Source: Pseudomonas sp. R5(2019) (GTDB lineage: Bacteria; Pseudomonadota; Gammaproteobacteria; Pseudomonadales; Pseudomonadaceae). From it: a DNA stretch of 64,000 bases. Both the position numbers and the translations under genes were made by a program. Below the pieces are notes generated by a model, which was not told the DNA's origin, made no database searches, and saw only the letters and a list, made by a program, of their open reading frames with translations. Positions 8,182 through 17,901 of this stretch are shown here, piece after piece (position 1 is the first letter of the stretch; every line of letters starts with the position of its first letter). Location: NCBI RefSeq assembly GCF_009905435.1, contig NZ_JAAAMT010000017.1, positions 1 to 64,000 of the forward strand. The letters run 5' to 3'.

Positions 8182-8996
8182 TTTTTCCCACCTCCAAACA
8201 GGCGCTCGAAGAACCCTTTCTTCTCTACGTCCAGGAACCGATGATCTACCGTTTTGCCCAGCAGGCGGTCGACGGTATCGCTATAGGCCTGGCCAGCGTC
8301 GCTCTGGTCATCGAGGATGACCGGCACGCCCTGGTTGGAGGCCTTCAATACCGCCTGGGATTCAGGGATCACGCCCAGCAGGGTCACCGAAAGGATTTCC
8401 TTGACGTCTTCAACGCCAAGCATTTCGCCGTTGCTGACGCGCTCCGGGTTGTAACGGGTGATCAGCAGGTGCTCCTTGATCGGGTCTTCGTTGCGTTCGG
8501 CGCGGCGCGATTTGCTCGCCAGGAGGCCGAGCATGCGGTCCGAGTCACGTACCGAGGAGACTTCCGGGTTGGTCACCACAATCGCTTCGTCAGCGAAGTA
8601 CATGGCCAGGTGGGCACCTTTCTCGATCCCGGCCGGCGAGTCGCAGACCACGAATTCGAAGGTTTGCTTAAGGTCCATCAACACCTTTTCAACGCCTTCC
8701 TGGGTCAGCGCGTCCTTGTCACGGGTTTGGCTTGCGGCCAGCACGAACAGGTTTTCAAGGCGCTTGTCCTTGATCAGGGCTTGTTGCAGGTTGGCTTCAC
8801 CGTTGACGACGTTGACAAAGTCGTAAACCACTCGGCGTTCACAGCCCATGATCAAGTCGAGGTTACGCAGGCCGACGTCGAAGTCGACGATGACTGTTTT
8901 GTGGCCGCGCAGCGCGAGGCCGGTACCGATAGCGGCGCTGGTGGTGGTCTTACCCACACCACCCTTGCCGGATGTAACCACGAGAATCTTGGCCAA
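8178..8996 (-). CDS. minD: Septum site-determining ATPase MinD
   Basis: 272-residue deviant Walker A ATPase (KGGVGKTT, residues 11-18) that dimerises on the membrane with ATP, recruits MinC and is removed by MinE. The C-terminal [12 protein letters not shown] is the amphipathic membrane-targeting helix. The start codon is TTG at 8996: the [11 protein letters not shown] sequence begins there and AGGGGTG lies about 9 nt upstream; no ATG is available before the Walker motif. It follows minC by about 96 nt and overlaps minE by 4 nt. Confidence 0.97.
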   Translation of the reverse strand: MAKILVVTSGKGGVGKTTTSAAIGTGLALRGHKTVIVDFDVGLRNLDLIMGCERRVVYDFVNVVNGEANLQQALIKDKRLENLFVLAASQTRDKDALTQEGVEKVLMDLKQTFEFVVCDSPAGIEKGAHLAMYFADEAIVVTNPEVSSVRDSDRMLGLLASKSRRAERNEDPIKEHLLITRYNPERVSNGEMLGVEDVKEILSVTLLGVIPESQAVLKASNQGVPVILDDQSDAGQAYSDTVDRLLGKTVDHRFLDVEKKGFFERLFGGGKK

Positions 8997-9092
8997 GGTG
9001 TTTCACCCCTAAAGAAAAAGGACGATCAGTCCCAAAAAATACAAAAAAGACAACTTAACTAAAAATGGCGCAGAAAATGGCGGCAGTATCCG

Positions 9093-9833
9093 TTAAAGAC
9101 GGGTGATGTTCAACATGTCACCCGATAGGCTGAACTGCACTGAGGCCCCCCACAGCGGATCGCGGCGTAGATCTTCAGAGACCTTGTACTGCCCGGCGAT
9201 AGAGACCAGCTCTGCGGTCATCTGCTGGCAGAAAATCCGCGCCTGGGTATTGCCCTTGATACCCGCCAGGGCACGACCGCGCATGGCGCCGTACACATGG
9301 ATGTTGCCATCGGCCAGAAGTTCCGCCCCGGGGCTTACCGACGACACCACGACCAGATCCCCGCCCTGAGCATAGATCTGTTGGCCGCCACGTACAGGCG
9401 AAGTGATGACACGCGTCGGTTTGATCGCAGGCACAGGCGCAGGCACCGGCTCGGGCTTCTTCTCCACCACCTCGACGACCTCCAGCGGCCGCTCTCGGGC
9501 GCCGGAGGGCGGCAACACCGGCAAATCGATGGCAATCGCCGCGGCGATGTCCTCGATGCGGCTGGCGCGAATGGCCAGCGTGCGCAGGCCGTGCTGGCGG
9601 CACACGCGCATCAGCCCGGGCAGGTCGATGGCGCCTTCGCCGGCCGGCAGCTTGTCCAGCGCCAACACCAGTGGTGTGTTGCTGAAGAAGTTCGGGGCCT
9701 GGGCAACCTTGGCCGCCAACTGGCGATCCAGGCCCTCCAGGTTGTTACGGGCCAGCTCAAGCACTGTAATGGCGAGCATGCTGCCCTTGAGCTGGAACAC
9801 GGGATCTTGGTCTAGCAATTCGGTTTGGCTCAT
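9093..9833 (-). CDS. minC: Septum formation inhibitor MinC
   Basis: 246-residue MinC, which blocks FtsZ assembly away from mid-cell when bound to MinD. The N-terminal FtsZ-inhibiting domain (about 1-105) is followed by a proline-rich linker (about 110-145, [13 protein letters not shown]) and the C-terminal beta-helix domain with [25 protein letters not shown] and [14 protein letters not shown], which dimerises and binds MinD. The ATG at 9833 gives the family length; an ATG three codons upstream (9842) is equally possible and neither has a clear Shine-Dalgarno. It is first gene of minCDE and divergent from the acyltransferase gene. Confidence 0.96.
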   Translation of the reverse strand: MSQTELLDQDPVFQLKGSMLAITVLELARNNLEGLDRQLAAKVAQAPNFFSNTPLVLALDKLPAGEGAIDLPGLMRVCRQHGLRTLAIRASRIEDIAAAIAIDLPVLPPSGARERPLEVVEVVEKKPEPVPAPVPAIKPTRVITSPVRGGQQIYAQGGDLVVVSSVSPGAELLADGNIHVYGAMRGRALAGIKGNTQARIFCQQMTAELVSIAGQYKVSEDLRRDPLWGASVQFSLSGDMLNITRL

Positions 9834-9956
9834 GGTCGGCATCAAGCAGCTTGTAACGAAAAAGTCGCCGTGACTTATAACGAGAACGCCCACAAGCCGC
9901 AACCCGCGTCGAACCGTTGTAGAATGCGCGACCTTGTTGTCTGTCCGGAATCTGCA

Positions 9957-10892
9957 ATGGATCGCCCGCATTTTAGTCGCTCATTCTTGCACCCGCGTTA
10001 CTGGCCGCTCTGGCTGGGGCTGGGGCTGCTGTGGCTGATCGTTCAGCTGCCATACCCTGTTTTACGGTTGAAAGGCCGTGCACTGGGCGCGTTGATGTAT
10101 CGCGTGGCCGGCGAACGTCGGCGCATTGCGGCGCGCAATCTGGAGCTGTGCTTCCCGCAGATGTCGGTCGACGAACGGCAGCGGTTATTGAAAGAAAATT
10201 TTGCCTCCACCGGCATCGCCTTCTTCGAAATGGCCATGAGCTGGTGGTGGCCAAAGGCCCGTCTGGCCAAGCTGGCGCACATTGAAGGGCTGGAACATCT
10301 GCAGGCTGCGCAGCGGGAAGGGCAGGGCGCGATCCTGATGGCCCTGCATTTCACCACGCTGGAAATCGGCGCCGCCCTGCTGGGCCAGCAACACACCATC
10401 GACGGCATGTACCGCGAGCACAAGAACGCGCTGTTCGACTACGTGCAACGGCGCGGCCGCGAGCGGCACAACCTTGACTCGCTGGCGGTGGAACGTGAAG
10501 ACGTGCGCGCCATGCTCAAGCTGCTGCGCAGCGGCCGGGCGATCTGGTACGCGCCAGACCAGGACTACGGCGCCAAACAGAGCATTTTCGTGCCCTTGTT
10601 CGGCGTCGAAGCGGCCACCGTGACCGCCACCACCAAATTCGCCCGCCTGGGCAAGGCCCGGGTGATCCCCTTTACCCAGCAGCGATTGGCCGACGGCAGC
10701 GGCTACCGGCTGGTGATCCACCCGCCGCTGGCGGATTTCCCGGGGGAGAGCGAAGAGGCCGACTGCCTGCGGATCAACCGCTGGATCGAAGCCTCGGTCA
10801 GCGAATGCCCGGCGCAGTACCTGTGGGCCCATCGGCGCTTCAAGTCGCGGCCGCCGGGGGCGCCTAAGCTGTATGAGAAGAAGCGGCGGTAG
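9957..10892 (+). CDS. lpxL: Lipid A biosynthesis (lauroyl/myristoyl) acyltransferase, LpxL/HtrB family
   Basis: 311-residue inner-membrane enzyme that transfers an acyl chain from acyl-ACP to the Kdo2-lipid IVA precursor. One N-terminal membrane helix (residues about 18-35, [16 protein letters not shown]). The HX4E active-site signature is in [11 protein letters not shown]. Further family blocks are [20 protein letters not shown] and [12 protein letters not shown] near the C-terminus. It corresponds to the acyltransferase beside minC in PAO1 (PA3242, recalled). Which hydroxyacyl position it modifies cannot be told from sequence. Start: ATG 9957 with GGAAT about 6 nt upstream. Confidence 0.93.
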   Translation: MDRPHFSRSFLHPRYWPLWLGLGLLWLIVQLPYPVLRLKGRALGALMYRVAGERRRIAARNLELCFPQMSVDERQRLLKENFASTGIAFFEMAMSWWWPKARLAKLAHIEGLEHLQAAQREGQGAILMALHFTTLEIGAALLGQQHTIDGMYREHKNALFDYVQRRGRERHNLDSLAVEREDVRAMLKLLRSGRAIWYAPDQDYGAKQSIFVPLFGVEAATVTATTKFARLGKARVIPFTQQRLADGSGYRLVIHPPLADFPGESEEADCLRINRWIEASVSECPAQYLWAHRRFKSRPPGAPKLYEKKRR

Positions 10893-10904
10893 CGGGCGCA
10901 GCGG

Positions 10905-11078
10905 GCTTGCCCAATGCCAGTCAGTCAAGGCATAGGCCGTGTAGGAGACATAGACCCTGTGGGAGCGGATTTATCCGCGAATAGATTCACCACGGTGCGT
11001 CAGGTGAACCGTGGTAAGGCCATTCGCGGATAAATCCGCTCCCACATTAAAGTGATTCGCCTTAACTGACTGGGCAAG
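10905..11078. repeat. Composite REP element, copy A
   Basis: A TGTGGGAGCGGATTTATCC REP pair (10958-11046) lies inside a second inverted repeat: left arm 10905-10930 (CAATGCCAGTCAGTCAAGG) and right arm 11060-11078 (CCTTAACTGACTGGGCAAG). The right arm lacks five bases (CATTG) present in the other copies. The same outer arms occur around 12.3-12.6 and 28.2-28.3 kb. It fills the gap between the acyltransferase and patatin genes. Confidence 0.8.
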
Positions 11079-11134
11079 CCTTGCTCCTACATCATCAGTT
11101 TCAGTGAAATGCCCTCAAGCCAGGGAGCCCCTGC

Positions 11135-12289
11135 ATGCCCGCAACACCCCCCACCACCGGCCTGATCCTCTCCGGCGGCGGCGCCCGCGCCGCCTATCAG
11201 GTGGGGGTATTGGCCGGTATCGCCGACCTGCTCCCGCCCAACGCCAGCAACCCGTTCCCGGTCATCGTCGGCACCTCCGCCGGCGCCATCAACGCCGTCA
11301 CCCTCGCCAGCGGCGCCCTGCACTTTGGCGAAACCATCCGCCGCCTCACCGCTTTTTGGGAAAACTTTCGCAGCCACCGGGTGCTACGCAGCGACTGGCC
11401 CGGGGTCATCCGCCAGGCCAGCCGCTTTGTCAACCACAGCCTGCTCGGCATCGGCTCGCCTACTCCGGTGGCCCTGCTCGACAACTCGCCCCTGCGCGGC
11501 CTGCTCGACACCCACCTCAACCTCGGCGGCATCAACGAGGCGATCAACCAGCAGCAACTGCGCGCCGTCGCCGTCACCGCCTTCGGCTACGAATCCGGCC
11601 AGGCGGTCACGTTCTACCAAGGCAAAGGCGCCATCCAACCCTGGCTGCGCCATCGCCGCATCGGCGTGCCCACTCTGCTGTCGGTCGAGCACCTGCTGGC
11701 CAGCGCCTCGATCCCGCTGCTGTTTCCACCGGTGAAGATTGATCAGGAATTTTTCGGTGACGGCGCCGTGCGCCAGTCCGCGCCCATCAGCCCGGCCTTG
11801 CACCTGGGCGCCAGCCGCGTGCTGGTGGTGGGTGTCAGCGGCAACCCCCGCGGCCCGGACAAGGTCGCGACCCGCGAACGGGCGTTCAGTGGCCAGCATC
11901 CGACCCTGGCGCAGATCGGCGGGCACATGCTCAACAGCACCTTCATCGACAGCCTGGAAGACGACATCGAGCTGCTGCAGCGGCTCAACCTGTTCAGCCT
12001 GCTGATCCCCGCCAACGGCGAGCCCAAGCCACTGGGCATCGCCCCGGTCGAGGTCCTGGTGATCGCCCCCAGCCAACCGCTGGACGAAATCGCCGCCCGC
12101 CACCGCAGCGAACTGCCTGCGGCGCTGCGACTGTTTCTGCGCGGCCCGGGCGCGACCAAAACCAGCGGGGCAGGGGTGCTCAGCTACCTGCTGTTCGAAG
12201 CCGGCTACTGCAGCGAACTGATCGAACTGGGCCGCCGCGACGCCCTGGCCAAGCGCGAAGCGCTGTGCCGATTCCTGGGCTTGCCCTGA
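11135..12289 (+). CDS. Patatin-like phospholipase family protein
   Basis: 384-residue patatin-fold acyl hydrolase. Motifs in order: oxyanion loop LSGGGARAAYQ (about 12), nucleophile elbow GTSAG (Ser at about residue 47), and the DGA catalytic-Asp motif in EFFGDGAVRQ (about 208). The C-terminal 170 residues match the patatin-plus-DUF3336-free type seen in Proteobacteria. No signal peptide, so a cytoplasmic or injected enzyme is possible. GGGAG 9 nt before the ATG supports the start. Substrate unknown; phospholipid or lysophospholipid hydrolysis is the family expectation. It stands alone between REP clusters. Confidence 0.88.
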   Translation: MPATPPTTGLILSGGGARAAYQVGVLAGIADLLPPNASNPFPVIVGTSAGAINAVTLASGALHFGETIRRLTAFWENFRSHRVLRSDWPGVIRQASRFVNHSLLGIGSPTPVALLDNSPLRGLLDTHLNLGGINEAINQQQLRAVAVTAFGYESGQAVTFYQGKGAIQPWLRHRRIGVPTLLSVEHLLASASIPLLFPPVKIDQEFFGDGAVRQSAPISPALHLGASRVLVVGVSGNPRGPDKVATRERAFSGQHPTLAQIGGHMLNSTFIDSLEDDIELLQRLNLFSLLIPANGEPKPLGIAPVEVLVIAPSQPLDEIAARHRSELPAALRLFLRGPGATKTSGAGVLSYLLFEAGYCSELIELGRRDALAKREALCRFLGLP

Positions 12290-12321
12290 TACCCGCCGCC
12301 GGGGATCGGGTAGGAGCCGGG

Positions 12322-12566
12322 CTTGCCCCAATGCCAGTCAGTTAAGGAATAGAACGACGCAACCCTTGTAGGAGCGGCGGTCCGGCGTCCCGGCCTGGCC
12401 GCGATGGGCTGCGCAGCAGCCCCCGAGGCCGGTGATATCTACGACAAGCCCTGGGAGTGCGGGCGGTTTCGGAATCGCCGGGGCCGCTTCGCAGCCCATC
12501 GCGGCCAGGTCCGCTCCTACATGGATTTCGGCGGTTCATCCCTTAACTGACTGGCATTGGGGCTTG
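12322..12566. repeat. Composite REP element, copy B
   Basis: A GATGGGCTGCG-type REP pair (12367-12521) is enclosed by outer arms 12322-12347 and 12541-12566 that match over 23 bp (core CCTTAACTGACTGGCATTGG). Thus the outer arms are the same as in copies A and C, although the REP pair inside is of another family. This element fills most of the 350-base gap between the patatin gene and acnB; nothing else is seen there except the acnB terminator. Confidence 0.82.
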
Positions 12567-12590
12567 CCCGCGATGCTTTTGAGGCTGCAT

Positions 12591-12621
12591 AAAAAACCCC
12601 GTCATGTAGACGGGGTTTTTT
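12591..12621 (-). terminator. Rho-independent terminator of acnB
   Basis: Perfect 13-bp stem AAAAAACCCCGTC / GACGGGGTTTTTT with loop ATGTA, 18 nt downstream of the acnB stop. The T-run reads correctly on the minus strand and, by symmetry, on the plus strand too. Confidence 0.9.
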
Positions 12622-12639
12622 CAGCGCGGTGTAACGTGA

Positions 12640-15249
12640 TTAAGCTTGAACAACCGGGATGTTGGCGTTCGCAGCGGCTTCACGGAACTCGGCGATCTGG
12701 TCGAAGCTCAGGTAGCGGTAGACGTCGGCCGCCATGCTGTCGATCTTGCCAGCGTACTCCATGTACTCCTCGACGGTCGGCAGTTTGCCCAGGATGGACG
12801 CAACAGCGGCAAGCTCCGCCGACGCCAGGTACACATTGGCACCATCGCCCAGGCGGTTCGGGAAGTTACGGGTCGAAGTGGAAACCACGGTGGAGTTCGG
12901 CTCAACACGTGCCTGGTTACCCATGCACAGCGAGCAGCCCGGCATTTCCATGCGCGCGCCGGCCTTGCCGTAGATGCCGTAGTAGCCTTCTTCGGTCAGT
13001 TGGTGAGCGTCCATCTTGGTCGGCGGCGACAGCCACAGACGGGTTGGCAGCTGACCCTTGACCTGCTCCAGCAGTTTACCGGCAGCGCGGAAGTGACCGA
13101 TGTTGGTCATGCACGAACCGATGAACACTTCGTCGATCTGCTCGCCCTGGACGGTCGACAGCAGACGCGCGTCGTCCGGATCGTTCGGCGCACAGAGCAC
13201 AGGCTCATTGATGTCGGCCAGGTCGATCTCGATGATTTCGGCATACTCGGCATCGGCGTCGGCGGACAGCAGTTCCGGGTTGGCCAGCCAGGCTTCCATC
13301 GCCTGTGCACGACGTTCCATGGTGCGCGCATCGCCGTAACCTTCGCTGATCATCCAGCGCAGCAGGGTGATGTTCGACTTCAGGTACTCGGCAATGGCTT
13401 TTTCCGGCAGCTTGATGGTGCAACCTGCAGCGGAACGTTCAGCCGAAGCGTCGGACAGTTCGAACGCTTGCTCGACGGTCAGGTCGTCCAGGCCTTCGAT
13501 TTCCAGGATGCGGCCGGAGAAGGCGTTGATCTTGCCCTTTTTCTCGACGGTCAGCAGGCCGTTCTTGATGCCGTAGTAAGGGATGGCATGGACCAGGTCG
13601 CGCAGGGTAATGCCCGGTTGCAGCTTGCCCTTGAAGCGAACCAGTACCGACTCCGGCATGTCCAGCGGCATGACGCCGGTGGCTGCGGCGAAGGCGACCA
13701 GGCCGGAACCGGCCGGGAACGAGATGCCGATCGGGAAACGGGTGTGCGAGTCGCCGCCGGTGCCGACGGTGTCAGGCAGCAGCATGCGGTTCAGCCAGCT
13801 GTGGATGATGCCGTCGCCAGGACGCAGGGACACGCCGCCACGGGTGCGGATGAAATCCGGCAGGGTGTGGTGGGTGGTGACGTCGATCGGTTTTGGATAG
13901 GCAGCGGTGTGGCAGAACGACTGCATGACCAGGTCAGCGGAGAAGCCCAGGCACGCCAGGTCTTTGAGCTCGTCACGGGTCATCGGGCCGGTGGTGTCCT
14001 GGGAACCGACGGTGGTCATCTTCGGTTCGCAGTAGGTGCCAGGACGTACGCCTTTGCCTTGCGGCAGGCCGCACGCCTTGCCGACCATTTTCTGTGCCAG
14101 GGTGTAGCCCTTGCCGGTGTCGACAGGTGCTTCAGGCAGCTTGAACAGATCGGTTGGGCCCAGGCCCAGCTCGGCACGCGCCTTCTCGGTCAGGCCACGG
14201 CCGACGATCAGCGGGATACGGCCGCCAGCGCGGACTTCATCCAACAGCACCGGGGTCTTCATTTCGAAGGTGGTGATGACTTCGTCGGTACCGTGCTTGC
14301 ATACTTTGCCAGCGTGCGGGTACAGGTCGATCACGTCGCCCATGTGCATGTTCGACACATCGAATTCGATCGGCAGGGCGCCGGCGTCTTCCATGGTGTT
14401 GTAGAAGATCGGGGCGATCTTGGAGCCGAAGCAGAAACCACCGCCGCGCTTGTTCGGCACGTAAGGGATGTCGTCGCCGAAGAACCACAGTACCGAGTTG
14501 GTGGCCGATTTACGCGAGGAACCGGTACCGACCACGTCACCGACGTAGGCGATCGGGAAGCCCTGGCCGCGCATTTCTTCGATTTGCTTCATGGGGCCGG
14601 TGACGCCTTGCTCGTCCGGCACGATGCCGTCACGGGCCATTTTCAGCATGGCCAGGGCGTGCAGCGGGATGTCCGGGCGCGACCAGGCGTCTGGAGCCGG
14701 GGACAGGTCGTCGGTGTTGGTTTCGCCGGTGACCTTGAAGACGCGCAGGCTGATCTTGTCGGCCAGGGTCGGACGCTTCTTGAACCACTCGCCGTCGGCC
14801 CAGGATTGCAGCACGGCCTTGGCGTTGACGTTGCCCGCCTTGGCTTTTTCGGCCACGTCGTGGAAGGCGTCGAACATCAGCAGGGTGTGCTTGAGTTGTT
14901 CAGCGGCAACGCCAGCCAGCTCGGCGTTGTCCAGCAGCTCGACCATGGTGGCGATGTTGTAGCCGCCTTGCATGGTGCCCAGCAGCTCAATGGCGCGGGT
15001 TTTGTCGATCAGGGGGGAGGTCGCTTCGCCCTTGGCGATAGCGGACAGGAAACCGGCCTTGACGTAGGCGGCTTCGTCCACTCCAGGTGGAACGCGATTG
15101 GTGATCAGGTCGACGAGGACAGCTTCTTCGCCGGCCGGGGGATTCTTCAGCAGCTCGACCAGGCCTGCGGTTTGTTCGGCGTTAAGCGGCTGGGGCACGA
15201 TACCCTGGGCGGCACGCTCTTCGATGTGTTTGCGGTAGGCTTCAAGCAC
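12640..15249 (-). CDS. acnB: Bifunctional aconitate hydratase 2 / 2-methylisocitrate dehydratase
   Basis: 869-residue aconitase B, converting citrate to isocitrate in the TCA cycle through a [4Fe-4S] cluster. It can also act on 2-methylaconitate in the propionate route. Domain order is that of AcnB: HEAT-like domain, swivel domain, then catalytic domains. Cluster cysteines are visible in [13 protein letters not shown] and [11 protein letters not shown]. The start is GTG at 15249 ([14 protein letters not shown]), with GAGGG 9 nt upstream and the usual 869-residue length; the ATG 16 codons earlier would lack a ribosome site. The roughly 250-nt upstream region on the same strand contains nested inverted repeats (15369-15506) that could regulate it. 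Confidence 0.97.
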   Translation of the reverse strand: MLEAYRKHIEERAAQGIVPQPLNAEQTAGLVELLKNPPAGEEAVLVDLITNRVPPGVDEAAYVKAGFLSAIAKGEATSPLIDKTRAIELLGTMQGGYNIATMVELLDNAELAGVAAEQLKHTLLMFDAFHDVAEKAKAGNVNAKAVLQSWADGEWFKKRPTLADKISLRVFKVTGETNTDDLSPAPDAWSRPDIPLHALAMLKMARDGIVPDEQGVTGPMKQIEEMRGQGFPIAYVGDVVGTGSSRKSATNSVLWFFGDDIPYVPNKRGGGFCFGSKIAPIFYNTMEDAGALPIEFDVSNMHMGDVIDLYPHAGKVCKHGTDEVITTFEMKTPVLLDEVRAGGRIPLIVGRGLTEKARAELGLGPTDLFKLPEAPVDTGKGYTLAQKMVGKACGLPQGKGVRPGTYCEPKMTTVGSQDTTGPMTRDELKDLACLGFSADLVMQSFCHTAAYPKPIDVTTHHTLPDFIRTRGGVSLRPGDGIIHSWLNRMLLPDTVGTGGDSHTRFPIGISFPAGSGLVAFAAATGVMPLDMPESVLVRFKGKLQPGITLRDLVHAIPYYGIKNGLLTVEKKGKINAFSGRILEIEGLDDLTVEQAFELSDASAERSAAGCTIKLPEKAIAEYLKSNITLLRWMISEGYGDARTMERRAQAMEAWLANPELLSADADAEYAEIIEIDLADINEPVLCAPNDPDDARLLSTVQGEQIDEVFIGSCMTNIGHFRAAGKLLEQVKGQLPTRLWLSPPTKMDAHQLTEEGYYGIYGKAGARMEMPGCSLCMGNQARVEPNSTVVSTSTRNFPNRLGDGANVYLASAELAAVASILGKLPTVEEYMEYAGKIDSMAADVYRYLSFDQIAEFREAAANANIPVVQA

Positions 15250-15368
15250 AGTTATTACCCTCATCAGTGGTCCCAAATGGGTGTCCGGGACGCTCATCCG
15301 GAAATACCAGTACCCATGCGCTGCGAGGCTTTATGAGCCACTTAGCCAGGGTTAAAGGCATTTCCTCC

Positions 15369-15506
15369 AGAAGCTGCTTTCAAAGTTTTACGCCTGCAGA
15401 ACGGGAGCTGATGAGGGCTGGTACGGAAGACTTGCGTGTCAAATACTCCGTACCAACGCCGTTCTGAAGGATCGACTGTGCTCGTGACGCTTTGAAAACA
15501 GCTTCT
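15369..15506 (-). ncRNA. Candidate structured leader of acnB (or unlisted small RNA)
   Basis: Three nested helices are visible: outer 15369-15385 with 15490-15506 (17 bp), middle 15397-15404 with 15459-15466 (8 bp), inner 15419-15427 with 15447-15455 (9 bp, loop 19 nt). The single irregular pair of the outer helix is C-A if read on the plus strand but G-U if transcribed on the minus strand, so the minus-strand RNA would pair fully. That places it in the acnB 5' leader, 120 nt before the GTG. The whole gap 15250-15656 (406 bases) otherwise shows only the two divergent promoters, which I could not pin down. Alternatively the repeats are DNA operator sites. Confidence 0.4.
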
Positions 15507-15656
15507 AACGGACATTGGTGCCTTACGAAAGGCCGGCTGATTCTACGGGAAAAACTCGATAAAGGTAAGTTGGCTGAGCAGACTTGTGAGGTGACCGCGG
15601 TTAGACAAAGGGCTAACATGGCGGCTTGTCAGATTTCCCCAGCTGCTTTTTTGCCC

Positions 15657-16124
15657 ATGTCCAATCAATCCATCAAGACGCCGTGTGTCGGTCTGTGTTC
15701 AACCGTCTATGGTGATCTCGTATGCCGCGGCTGCAAGCGCTTCCACCACGAGGTCATTCACTGGAACGGTTACAACGACGATGAAAAGCGTGCGGTGTGG
15801 TTGCGCCTTGAGCAATTGCTGGTGCAGGTGATGACCGCCAAGCTCGAAGTGTTCGACGCCGGCAAGCTGCGCCTGCAACTGGAGCAGCGCAAGATCCGCT
15901 TCGTCGAGCACCAGTCGGTGTATTGCTGGGCCTACCAGCTGATCGCCCGCGGGGCGCGGGTGATCAACCAGCTGGAGGCCTATGGCATGGTGCTGCTGCC
16001 GGAGTTTCGCGGCTGGGAGCTTCCTCAGCTGCGCGATGCCATTGATCGGGAATTTTTCCTGCTGTCAGAAGCGCACTACCAACGCTACATCGCCCCCGGG
16101 TTTCTCAAGGATGCCCTCGGGTAA
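15657..16124 (+). CDS. DUF1289 domain-containing protein
   Basis: 155-residue cytoplasmic protein whose N-terminal 50 residues are a DUF1289 domain, with the cysteine pattern CVGLC and CRGCKR and the WNGY motif, possibly a small metal-binding site. The remaining 100 residues are helical and unassigned. Function unknown. ATG 15657 begins the conserved SNQSIKTPC segment; an ATG at 15618 in frame is an alternative. Its position divergent from acnB is as recalled for PAO1 (PA1788). Confidence 0.85.
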   Translation: MSNQSIKTPCVGLCSTVYGDLVCRGCKRFHHEVIHWNGYNDDEKRAVWLRLEQLLVQVMTAKLEVFDAGKLRLQLEQRKIRFVEHQSVYCWAYQLIARGARVINQLEAYGMVLLPEFRGWELPQLRDAIDREFFLLSEAHYQRYIAPGFLKDALG

Positions 16125-16201
16125 GCGGATGATTTCCATCTGATCGCCGATGATGCGGGGCCGTAACGTTTCTCTTGAGTTCGCAAACACAGGAGAACCG
16201 T

Positions 16202-16819
16202 ATGAGTTATGTATTCAAACCCGAGAAAAGCTTTATCGCCAGGCTGTACTGGCAGGAGCCCGGATTTATCGCGCTTGAAGACTGGGAAGCGTCGAAAAGC
16301 CGTGTACACCGCATAGGTGTCGGTTTTGACGGTGAAGCACCATGGGGCAATGAAGGCTGGCTGTTTGCAGGGCGGGACACTTACTCCCAGCCATCTGAGT
16401 CGCACATCCTTCGTAAAATCGTTTTCAAGGCACAGTTCTGGTTTGGCTGCTACGAAACGGCAGGCGAGTACGACTACGAGATCAGGTCGGCACACGTCGA
16501 CAACCGGGATCGCAGATGGAGATACTTCAATCGGCGGCTGGATGTCAGTCGCAACGGTTACCTCGGTCTGTATGAGGCACCTGGTGAGGTCGGGTTGCCC
16601 CCGCAGGACACGGGCATGCAGGTCTGGCGGCTTGAGAATTTCAACCCGGCGCAATGCGTTGACGGCGCTGTTTTCCCCAATGTCGATCTGATCAGCCTGC
16701 ACGGTTTGACGGTTAAAAGGCTTTACGAAAGTGACTACCCCTATCTCAATCAGCAGGATGGCGAGCCAGGAAAATTGGCCCTGAAGATTCTCGAAGCGGG
16801 GGTTGCGCGTCCTGAGTAA
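16202..16819 (+). CDS. Hypothetical protein, unrecognised, 205 residues
   Basis: Well-supported gene with AGGAG 8 nt before the ATG and an uninterrupted 205-codon frame, yet no family I recognise. The protein is acidic-neutral, rich in Trp and Tyr (clusters EGWLFAGRDTY, KAQFWFGCYETAGEYDYEI, RRWRYFNRRLD), with no signal peptide and no membrane span. Alternating aromatic and polar residues suggest mostly beta structure. It lies between the DUF1289 gene and usp, which I recall as neighbours in PAO1, so it looks like a lineage-specific insertion. Codon use is somewhat less GC-biased than its neighbours by eye. Confidence 0.75.
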   Translation: MSYVFKPEKSFIARLYWQEPGFIALEDWEASKSRVHRIGVGFDGEAPWGNEGWLFAGRDTYSQPSESHILRKIVFKAQFWFGCYETAGEYDYEIRSAHVDNRDRRWRYFNRRLDVSRNGYLGLYEAPGEVGLPPQDTGMQVWRLENFNPAQCVDGAVFPNVDLISLHGLTVKRLYESDYPYLNQQDGEPGKLALKILEAGVARPE

Positions 16820-16830
16820 AGCGGTTGGCA

Positions 16831-16869
16831 GTGCGCTTCAAGTCCGTTCAGAACGGCCTTGAAGCGCAC
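16831..16869. terminator. Hairpin between convergent genes
   Basis: Perfect 12-bp outer stem GTGCGCTTCAAG / CTTGAAGCGCAC enclosing CCGTT-CAG-AACGG. It sits between the hypothetical gene and usp. There is no long T-run on either side, so strength as an intrinsic terminator is uncertain. Confidence 0.6.
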
Positions 16870-16885
16870 GGGGTATGACAAAGCG

Positions 16886-17749
16886 TCAACCTCTGGCCAA
16901 TTCGGTCAGGTGAGCGGTGATTTCCTCGGTCTTGAGCACCAATACATCACTCTCGAGCTTGTCCAGCACCGCCTCTGCCGTGTTGCCGATCAGTGCGCCT
17001 GAAATGCCGGTGCGTGCCACCGTGCCGATCACCGTGACTGCTGCCTTGAGCGAGCTCGCATAGTGCGGAATCAGCACGTCGGCGGGGCCTTCGTCGATGT
17101 GCAGGTGCGCATCATCAACGTCGAACTCGGCCTGGAACGCCTTGCATTGCTCGCGAAAGCGCGCCTGGATGGTTTCGGTCAGCTGCAGCGCCGGGTCGGC
17201 GGCTGACAGCATGGGCGAGGGGTGGGCGCTGATCACATGCAGATCGGCCTTGGCCAGCGAGGCGATACTGTAGCCATGCTCGATGATGTTGTTGTGCAGG
17301 TGTCGGTGATTTTCGTCGGGGTTGCCGACATCCACGGCGGCGAGGACCACCCGGTCTTTCCACGGCTGTTCGTGCTTGACCATCAGCACCGCGCAGGGGC
17401 AATAGCGCAGCAGTTTCCAGTCGGAAGGCGTGAGGAGGGCCTTTTTCAGCGGGTTGTCGGGGCGGTGCTCCTTGATGACCAACTGACAACCTTCAGCCTG
17501 CTGAACACTGATGATCGATTCATGCAGCGAGTCGTCCCGGGTTTGCTCGGCGGTGACGTTATTGAAGCCGTCATCGTGCAATTGGCTCTTGAGCAGGCTG
17601 AGCAGGGCTTCGTGGTCCTGCTTTTTGTCGCACATCAGCAAGTGCAGGTCGGCGCCTGTGGCGCCAGCGATCAGCTTGGCCCGTGCCAGGGCCTTGCTAT
17701 GGGCGTGCTCGGGGTCGAGCACCACCAGAATGCGGCGAACGGCTTTCAT
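16886..17749 (-). CDS. Universal stress protein, tandem Usp domains
   Basis: 287-residue cytoplasmic protein of two UspA-like domains (about 1-145 and 150-287), similar in design to E. coli UspE. The second domain keeps an ATP-site-like GTVARTGISGALIGNTAEAVL stretch, of the GX2GX9G(S/N) type; the first domain is degenerate there. Such proteins accumulate in stationary phase or under low oxygen. Start at ATG 17749 with GGGAG 9 nt upstream; the longer frame upstream is rejected. Convergent with the hypothetical gene and divergent from miaE. Confidence 0.92.
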   Translation of the reverse strand: MKAVRRILVVLDPEHAHSKALARAKLIAGATGADLHLLMCDKKQDHEALLSLLKSQLHDDGFNNVTAEQTRDDSLHESIISVQQAEGCQLVIKEHRPDNPLKKALLTPSDWKLLRYCPCAVLMVKHEQPWKDRVVLAAVDVGNPDENHRHLHNNIIEHGYSIASLAKADLHVISAHPSPMLSAADPALQLTETIQARFREQCKAFQAEFDVDDAHLHIDEGPADVLIPHYASSLKAAVTVIGTVARTGISGALIGNTAEAVLDKLESDVLVLKTEEITAHLTELARG

Positions 17750-17901
17750 GATCGGAACTCCCTTCAGAAATGGCGGCCAGTGACTGACGATAGTCGGCCC
17801 CAGTTGCAACGGGTGTTGATACACATCAAGCATAGTCGCTGGTGATCGCCACCGGCGCCGGTATAATCGGCGGCCTTGCTGTCGTCCCTGCCTGTGAGCT
17901 T

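Noticed and set aside
12646-15336. Long open frame antisense to acnB
   Set aside because: Complete overlap with a conserved TCA-cycle gene and low-complexity translation rich in Val, Gly, Gln and His.
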